A stretch of DNA of 64,000 bases, taken from NCBI GenBank assembly GCA_963766995.1, contig CAVYCE010000001.1, positions 868,001 through 932,000 on the forward strand, in the 5' to 3' direction. Shown here piece after piece: positions 59,007 through 64,000 of the stretch (position 1 is the first letter of the stretch; every line of letters begins with the position of its first letter). The DNA comes from Bog-473 sp963766995. GTDB taxonomy: Bacteria; Actinomycetota; Acidimicrobiia; Acidimicrobiales; RAAP-2. A program made the position numbers and the translations under genes. The notes below the pieces were generated by a model. That model searched no databases. It had not been told where the DNA came from and saw only the letters and a list, made by a program, of their open reading frames with translations.

Positions 59007-59747
59007 TCAGATCGTCAGGCGATCGAAGTCGTCGGGCACGGTGACGTTGTCCATGTCCGAGTTGTCGACTTCAGCGCCCATGTGGGTCAACACGTATTGA
59101 GTGTCGGGATGCAGGGCGCGCAGCTCGCGCATTGAGCCCTCATTCATGTGGGAGATGGGAATTTCGGTGTCGTAGTGCTGCCCATCGCATTCGAGGACCA
59201 AGACGTCAGCCGCTTCGGCTAGTTCGCTGAGCCCAGCGCACGGGTGCGTATCACCCGAGTAGCCAATGAGGCGGTCGCCGCGCTCGAAGAGATAACCGAA
59301 GCAACGCAAGTGGGGTACGTGCTCCACCTCAATGGCCCGAAAGCGGAGCGGTCCGGCCTCCTGCCAGGTTCCGTCGACCTCAACGATGTCTATGTGCACG
59401 CGCTGCCATGCCGCTTCGTGCACCATCGACATGCCACCCAACTCCATCATGTCCTCCAGAAATTGCTCGACCCCCGGAGGTCCAACGATGTGGAGGGGTC
59501 GGCCCACCTTCTCAAACAAGAATTCATGCTCAAGAAAAGGCCAGCCGAAAGTGTGGTCGGGATGGAAGTGTGAGATCACCACGACATCGATGTCGCTGAT
59601 GGGGATCCCACACTTGTGGAGGTGCGGAAGTGCCGTAGGCGACGGCTCGACCAGCACGTTGCCATCAAGCACGAAGCTATTCCAGTAGCGCCGGCGGGCC
59701 TCGAAGTTTCCGGTGCCGAGAAAAGTCAGGCTGACTGGTTCGGTCAC
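59007..59747 (-). CDS. MBL-fold metallohydrolase
   Basis: A 246-residue metallo-beta-lactamase-fold protein. The metal site is in VVISHFHPDHTFGWPF (HxHxDH), with later ligands in IGYSGDTHPCAG and YVLTHMGAEVD. The GTGNFEARRRYWNSFVL opening resembles RNase Z/ElaC-like and small-substrate hydrolases. Its GTG overlaps the stop of the upstream amidohydrolase by four bases, so they form a two-gene operon. The substrate is unknown. Confidence 0.87.
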   Translation of the reverse strand: MTEPVSLTFLGTGNFEARRRYWNSFVLDGNVLVEPSPTALPHLHKCGIPISDIDVVVISHFHPDHTFGWPFLEHEFLFEKVGRPLHIVGPPGVEQFLEDMMELGGMSMVHEAAWQRVHIDIVEVDGTWQEAGPLRFRAIEVEHVPHLRCFGYLFERGDRLIGYSGDTHPCAGLSELAEAADVLVLECDGQHYDTEIPISHMNEGSMRELRALHPDTQYVLTHMGAEVDNSDMDNVTVPDDFDRLTI

Positions 59748-61411
59748 CCGCGCAGCACTGTCCCTGGCCGGGCTTCGAGACCCTCACGATCAGACACGCC
59801 GTCAACGCGGATGGGGACGCCGTTCACCAGCGTGTGAGTCATGCCGACAGGGGCATCCGCCGTGAGCCGTTCACCGTTGGCCGGGAAGTCACGAATGCGG
59901 CGAAGTGGACCAGGGGCCACCGTAGCCGGGTCGAACACGCACAGGTCCGCCTTCTTTCCAACGGTGACTGTGCCGCGGTCACCCAGCCCGTAAACCTGCG
60001 CCGGCTCGCCCGTCAGCTTATGGATGGCCCGCTCGAGTGGCATGACCTGCTTGTCGCGTACCCAGTTCCCCAACAGGTCGGTGGAGAAGCACGCATCGCA
60101 CAGCTGCGACACATGGGCGCCCGAGTCGGCCAGGCCGAGGAGGACGTTGTCACGGGGCAGTAGCCCAGCGATGGCCTCGGGATCGTCATTGGCTAGCACC
60201 GACCAGAAGCGCGACTGCAGGTCGTCGTCGAGGGAGATGTCCAGCATGACGTCGAGCGGCGTGCATCCGCGCTGCTCAGCCAAAACAGCCACCGGGCTGT
60301 CGGCCAGCTCGGGATGTGCGGCCGACTCGGCCACCGAGATGTTGGCCCAGTTGAGCGGGAACCCGCCCTGCCGGCCGCTGACGTCGGCCCAGGCCGTTTC
60401 CCGCCAGGCCGGGTCGCGATAGGCGGCCACTCGGTCCTCCTTGCTCTTGCCCATGAGCGAGGCGAAGGTCGGGCGCATGTTCAAGGTGAACGGTTCAGAG
60501 AGATTCATCTGGAAGACCAATGGGCGGCACGAGACCTGGGGCCACACTTCGACCCCGTCGGCCCAGGCCGCGTCGTGCTCTTTCATGACCCCCTCGTGAT
60601 ACGGGTAGCCTTTCACCGTGAGCAGCGCGGTCCAGGTGAACGGACGGCCGATCTCGCGCTGAAGGTCGAACACCTCCTGGTGGTTCATCACGCCGCCAGG
60701 CAGTAAAGCCACCACACCGCGCTTGCCACCGCGCAGCGGCTGCAACAGCGAGCGCAGCTCGGCCAGGTCGGCCACCCGGGAAGGAACCGGGCGTCCCTTG
60801 TCCCCGTTGTGAGTGGGTGACGAGCTGGAAGCGAAGCCGGCCGCGCCACCGGCCATGGCCTCGGCCACCACCGACTGCATGGTGGCGATCTCGGCTTCGG
60901 TGGCGGCACGCTCGTAGGCATCCTCGCCCATGACAAAGAGACGGACGGCGGTGTGCCCGACGTAGCAAGCGAAGTTGAGGGCGACTCCACGGCGCTGCAC
61001 CACATCGAGATACTGCGTGAATGTCTCGAACTCGTCCCACGGCACGCCTTCGGCCAGGGTGTCGAAACTCATATCCTCGACGTGCTGCAGGGTTCGCGCC
61101 AGCAATTCCACTCCGTCGGGTCGGATGGGCGCGATGGAGAAGCCGCAGTTGCCAGCCACCACCGTTGTGACGCCGTGGAAGGACGATGGCGTGAGTGAGG
61201 GATCCCAGAACACCTGGGCGTCGTAGTGGGTGTGAATGTCGATGAATCCGGGAGACACAACCTGCCCGGAGGCATCGAGCACCCGCTCACCGCTCAACCC
61301 CAACCCCACCTCGGTGATGACGCCGTCTGTGATGGCCACATCGGCCATGTGACCTGGGGATCCGGTCCCATCCACCACCATGCCCCCGCGAATCACGATG
61401 TCGGCACTCAT
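59744..61411 (-). CDS. D-aminoacylase / N-acyl-D-amino-acid deacylase-like amidohydrolase
   Basis: A 555-residue amidohydrolase. The metal site is in GFIDIHTHYDAQVFWDP, and later segments include VVAGNCGFSIAPIRP and a C-terminal GTVTVGKKADLCVFDPATVAPGPLRRIRDFPANGERL, a pattern of the NAAD/dihydroorotase-like superfamily. It probably removes acyl groups from D-amino acids or hydrolyses cyclic amides. The ATG at 61411 follows AAGGGGG. The MBL hydrolase is coupled downstream. Confidence 0.86.
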   Translation of the reverse strand: MSADIVIRGGMVVDGTGSPGHMADVAITDGVITEVGLGLSGERVLDASGQVVSPGFIDIHTHYDAQVFWDPSLTPSSFHGVTTVVAGNCGFSIAPIRPDGVELLARTLQHVEDMSFDTLAEGVPWDEFETFTQYLDVVQRRGVALNFACYVGHTAVRLFVMGEDAYERAATEAEIATMQSVVAEAMAGGAAGFASSSSPTHNGDKGRPVPSRVADLAELRSLLQPLRGGKRGVVALLPGGVMNHQEVFDLQREIGRPFTWTALLTVKGYPYHEGVMKEHDAAWADGVEVWPQVSCRPLVFQMNLSEPFTLNMRPTFASLMGKSKEDRVAAYRDPAWRETAWADVSGRQGGFPLNWANISVAESAAHPELADSPVAVLAEQRGCTPLDVMLDISLDDDLQSRFWSVLANDDPEAIAGLLPRDNVLLGLADSGAHVSQLCDACFSTDLLGNWVRDKQVMPLERAIHKLTGEPAQVYGLGDRGTVTVGKKADLCVFDPATVAPGPLRRIRDFPANGERLTADAPVGMTHTLVNGVPIRVDGVSDREGLEARPGTVLRG

Positions 61412-61586
61412 GCTCGGACCCCCTTGATTTCCTGTGTGCCCATCGTCGCAGCCCGGCCAGGGCCGTGCACGCAAGAGTTGTGGCCAGGCGGCGTTGACCA
61501 GATACGGTGGTAAACGCAGACGGAGGCAGTCTCCGGGTAAGTGGCGAGCATGGCGCCGTCGCAGGCGCTCAGACGAGGTGTCCACA

Positions 61587-62702
61587 ATGGCGATTGGCTT
61601 CTTGAGGCGTCAAACGACGGCCCAAACAGAAGACGCACTGCAGATATCGGGTGCCATCGTTGCGCCATCGGATGGTCCGTCCCCCGTACAGCTCATTGAC
61701 GCCGGACACGCCCCACATGGCCTCGGCATTGTCCGTGACCAATACGTCCGCAAAATCCGCAAAACCCCGACCATTCGCATGGTGCCAAGTTCGATGATGG
61801 TGGAGGGGCGACGCCTCCGGTTCGCCGTCTCCGACAACGTCAATGCTCATGGGCCTGACGGCCCCGGCAGCCCGCCGATCTGGGCCGTCAACATCCATGG
61901 TTACTTTGCCGGGGGCGGCATGTACTGGCGTGAGAGCGCACGGTTGGCCGAACAGCACGGCTGGCGGGTCATCAACCCGAGCCTGCCGGGTTTCGGCGGC
62001 AGTGACCCGTTGGACTGGCACGACGTCTCCATGGAAACACTGGCCAACCAGGTCATGGCCATCGTCCACCAGGTTGATGCCGGCCCCGTGGTGGTGCTGG
62101 GTCACTCCATGGGTGGCGCTGTGGCCGTGCAGTTCGCCCATGACCACCCGCGCCGGACGCTCGGTGTCATCTATCGCGATGGCGTGAGCACACCGGCCTG
62201 GCGTGAGCGCCACGGCATCCTCCCCTCGTTGCTGTCGCCCATTGCACCGGACATAGCGCCCCTGGCCGACCTCATCGCCTCGGTGGTGTTCGACCTACCG
62301 GACCTCTTTATCGGGCGCATGTACTCGACGGTGCGTTCGGTGCTGCCCGATGTGCGCCGGAACTTACGCACCGTCGGCCAAACCATGCCCATCGGCAGCC
62401 TGCTCATGTCCATCGACCAGCGCACCGAAGTGCGAGCCCTGGTAGCCCAGCAAATGCCCATCCTCAACGAATGGGGCTGCTTTGACCGCATCACGCCCGG
62501 TGCGGCCGCCCTCGAATTCGCCGCCATTGCGCGGGCACCCGTTCAATGGGTACCCGGCGGCCACAGCTGGATGCTGGCCCGACCACAGGGACAGTCCGAC
62601 ATTCTTAGCCACCTCTCTTCGGGCAAGGCTTTCATGTCGAACATGGAGAATCGCTGGCGTCAGTTCACCGCTCGCGATCGCACCCTGCGCGCGGTCAACT
62701 AA
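61587..62702 (+). CDS. Alpha/beta hydrolase
   Basis: A 371-residue alpha/beta-hydrolase with a long N-terminal extension (about residues 1-95). Core motifs are AVNIHGYFAGGGMYW (oxyanion HG), PSLPGFGGSDPLDW, the nucleophile elbow VLGHSMGGAVA and a late GGHSWMLARP His. Esterase, epoxide hydrolase or meta-cleavage-product hydrolase are all possible. The ATG at 61587 follows GAGGTGT. It diverges from the amidohydrolase pair, and its stop overlaps the GH1 stop by eight bases. Confidence 0.83.
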   Translation: MAIGFLRRQTTAQTEDALQISGAIVAPSDGPSPVQLIDAGHAPHGLGIVRDQYVRKIRKTPTIRMVPSSMMVEGRRLRFAVSDNVNAHGPDGPGSPPIWAVNIHGYFAGGGMYWRESARLAEQHGWRVINPSLPGFGGSDPLDWHDVSMETLANQVMAIVHQVDAGPVVVLGHSMGGAVAVQFAHDHPRRTLGVIYRDGVSTPAWRERHGILPSLLSPIAPDIAPLADLIASVVFDLPDLFIGRMYSTVRSVLPDVRRNLRTVGQTMPIGSLLMSIDQRTEVRALVAQQMPILNEWGCFDRITPGAAALEFAAIARAPVQWVPGGHSWMLARPQGQSDILSHLSSGKAFMSNMENRWRQFTARDRTLRAVN

Positions 62703-64000
62703 CCGCAGGCCCCTCCAACACACTTCGGTCGCCGCTGACCAAGGCGCTGACGAGGCGGGCGAACTCGCCCGAAGCGTCATCACCCTGAGCATCGGTATCC
62801 ATCCATCGGATCGCACCGCTCGGATCGCTGCGATCTATTCCGAATAGTCCGAGCCGGGGCTCGTAGGTGCCCCACTCGTAGTTGTCGACCAGTGACCAGT
62901 GCAGATATGCGGTCACCGGAACGCCAGCATCCTTGGCCTCCACCACCGCTCTCAGGTGCTGCCGGAGGTACTCGGGACGACGGAGTCCGTCCTCTCGAGG
63001 TACGTGCCGCCCGCCGGTCACGCGGGTGGCCATCCCATTCTCCACCACCCAGATCGGGAGGTCTGGATGCAAGGCCGACTCAGTGCGGCACCAATTGGTA
63101 AGAGCGGGAGCATCGGGCACGACGTCCCAGATGTCCCGACCGCTGGACCATTGGCGTCTCGCGTCGGGACCGCGCCGACCGGGCAGCCGCGTGGCGTGGC
63201 TGGCCACCGGGTCGTACCAGTCGAAACCAATGGCGCCGAGCGGGCGCGCTTGGGTTGACCGCATCACGGCGTCGACCACGCGTCGAGGTGCTGGGCGCCG
63301 GGTCACCGACCTGAACCGGGACCAGGCCGCGCCCCCACCTGCCCCACCGTTGGTGCCATAGGGCGATACCGACGCGAAGTACTTGCGTAGGCCGAACTCG
63401 CCCCAATGCTGCGGCGGGAAAGCGGCGTCATGCAAGGCACGCCGTTCGTCAATGAAGCGGTCGACATCGGACGGATCGACATCGAAGGACTTCAGGAGGA
63501 GCAGGTCGGTCAACATGCGATCATGCTCGTAAATGGACGAGGAGCTCGTGTTGCAGGTGACCTCGGCCTCGGGCTGCATGGCCACGACGATGTCGGAGGC
63601 CAATACGTGTCCGGTGAGCAAGTTGTCGAGCACGCAATAGGCATCGGCCACGGCCAGCTTGCGCCCTGGGGGGCACGCACCCTCAATCCAGCCCATGAGC
63701 ATGAGGATGTTGGGTTCGTTGATCGTCACCCACTTGCGACAGTGCGGGAGCAGCGCTGGCACTACCCGCGCCACGTATCGGGCGAAGACGTCGGGTGAGC
63801 CCGGCCGCAGCCAGAACTCCTCGCCGTGGAACCAGGGGTGGGAGAAGTGGTGCAGGGAGATCACGGGCTCTAACCCGCGAGCACGGCACATCGTCAGGAT
63901 TTCGACATAGCGCTCCAGCGCGGCATGGTCGTACTGGCCTGGCGCCTGTTCGAGGCGCGCCCACTCCACGGAGAGTCGGAAGGTATTGCAACCGATGGAC
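62695..64000 (-). CDS. GH1-family beta-glycosidase (5' end outside window)
   Basis: At least 435 residues. The frame is open to the right edge and already reads NTFRLSVEWARLEQ there, so the N-terminus lies beyond the window. The acid/base Glu is in VTINEPNILM and the nucleophile in VVENGMATR, both diagnostic of GH1 beta-glucosidase/galactosidase. The final WSLVDNYEWGTYEPRLGLFGIDR segment is typical. An internal GTG at 63969 is not the real start. The sugar specificity is unknown. Confidence 0.92.
   Translation of the reverse strand, partial: SIGCNTFRLSVEWARLEQAPGQYDHAALERYVEILTMCRARGLEPVISLHHFSHPWFHGEEFWLRPGSPDVFARYVARVVPALLPHCRKWVTINEPNILMLMGWIEGACPPGRKLAVADAYCVLDNLLTGHVLASDIVVAMQPEAEVTCNTSSSSIYEHDRMLTDLLLLKSFDVDPSDVDRFIDERRALHDAAFPPQHWGEFGLRKYFASVSPYGTNGGAGGGAAWSRFRSVTRRPAPRRVVDAVMRSTQARPLGAIGFDWYDPVASHATRLPGRRGPDARRQWSSGRDIWDVVPDAPALTNWCRTESALHPDLPIWVVENGMATRVTGGRHVPREDGLRRPEYLRQHLRAVVEAKDAGVPVTAYLHWSLVDNYEWGTYEPRLGLFGIDRSDPSGAIRWMDTDAQGDDASGEFARLVSALVSGDRSVLEGPAVS

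Noticed and set aside
1..64000. CRISPR arrays, insertion sequences, tRNA or rRNA genes
   Set aside because: None seen: no regular direct repeats with spacers, no transposase and no tRNA T-arm pattern on either strand by eye.

Overview
The window is high-GC DNA from an actinobacterium. The gene set points to Acidimicrobiia or a relative rather than Mycobacterium: many acyl-CoA dehydrogenases, lipid-transfer thiolases, DUF35/OB-fold proteins, luciferase-like F420/flavin enzymes, a mycofactocin cluster and mycobacterial-type steroid genes in a different order. Family and Mtb-orthologue assignments are from memory of those proteins; no search was run.

Layout. 1-2.5 kb: tail of a neocarzinostatin-like protein, a YdcF protein, gltX and an FdxD-like ferredoxin. 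2.6-5.8 kb: a four-gene operon matching ltp3, ltp4 and the DUF35 partner of mycobacterial sterol catabolism. 5.9-12.5 kb: an AarF kinase, SRPBCC protein, aldo/keto reductase, a large membrane protein and a secreted GH18 protein. 12.5-15.5 kb: three-subunit proton-translocating transhydrogenase. 15.5-20 kb: SDR diverging from echA20-ipdA-ipdB/ipdC, the steroid ring C/D (HIP) opening module. 20-27 kb: thiolase/DUF35 operon, an esterase lipoprotein and a paired acyl-CoA dehydrogenase operon. 27-32.8 kb: Ada-AlkA/Ogt repair pair, a secreted protein, SDR, mycothiol-type DinB protein and a methyltransferase. 32.8-41.4 kb: amidohydrolase, a second dehydrogenase pair, two luciferase-like enzymes, a frameshifted adenylate cyclase and small genes. 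41.4-47.6 kb: FtsH-like protease, DUF35, aldehyde dehydrogenase, TauD dioxygenase and a PLP decarboxylase. 47.6-54.7 kb: mycofactocin locus (SDR, mftE, mftC, mftB, mftA on the minus strand; mftF, mftD on the plus strand; then an NDMA-type alcohol dehydrogenase). 54.8-64 kb: cyclase, two TetR regulators (one KstR-like), ABC exporter, MBL hydrolase, D-aminoacylase-like amidohydrolase, alpha/beta hydrolase and a GH1 glycosidase cut by the right edge.

How it fits together. The acyl-CoA, Ltp, EchA20 and IpdABC genes form parts of a steroid or terpenoid acid degradation programme. Mycofactocin, its SDR and the alcohol dehydrogenase supply a dedicated redox carrier for alcohol/aldehyde steps, and the transhydrogenase balances NADPH. 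Five catabolic promoters carry a related palindrome (TGAY, 5-nt spacer, RTCA), suggesting one local TetR-type regulon. Many genes have a TANNNT box 6-7 nt before the start codon, the sign of leaderless mRNAs, and several convergent gene pairs have a hairpin over or beside their stop codons. Two indel-like frame breaks are visible: one in the cyclase, and one that apparently fuses ipdB to ipdC.
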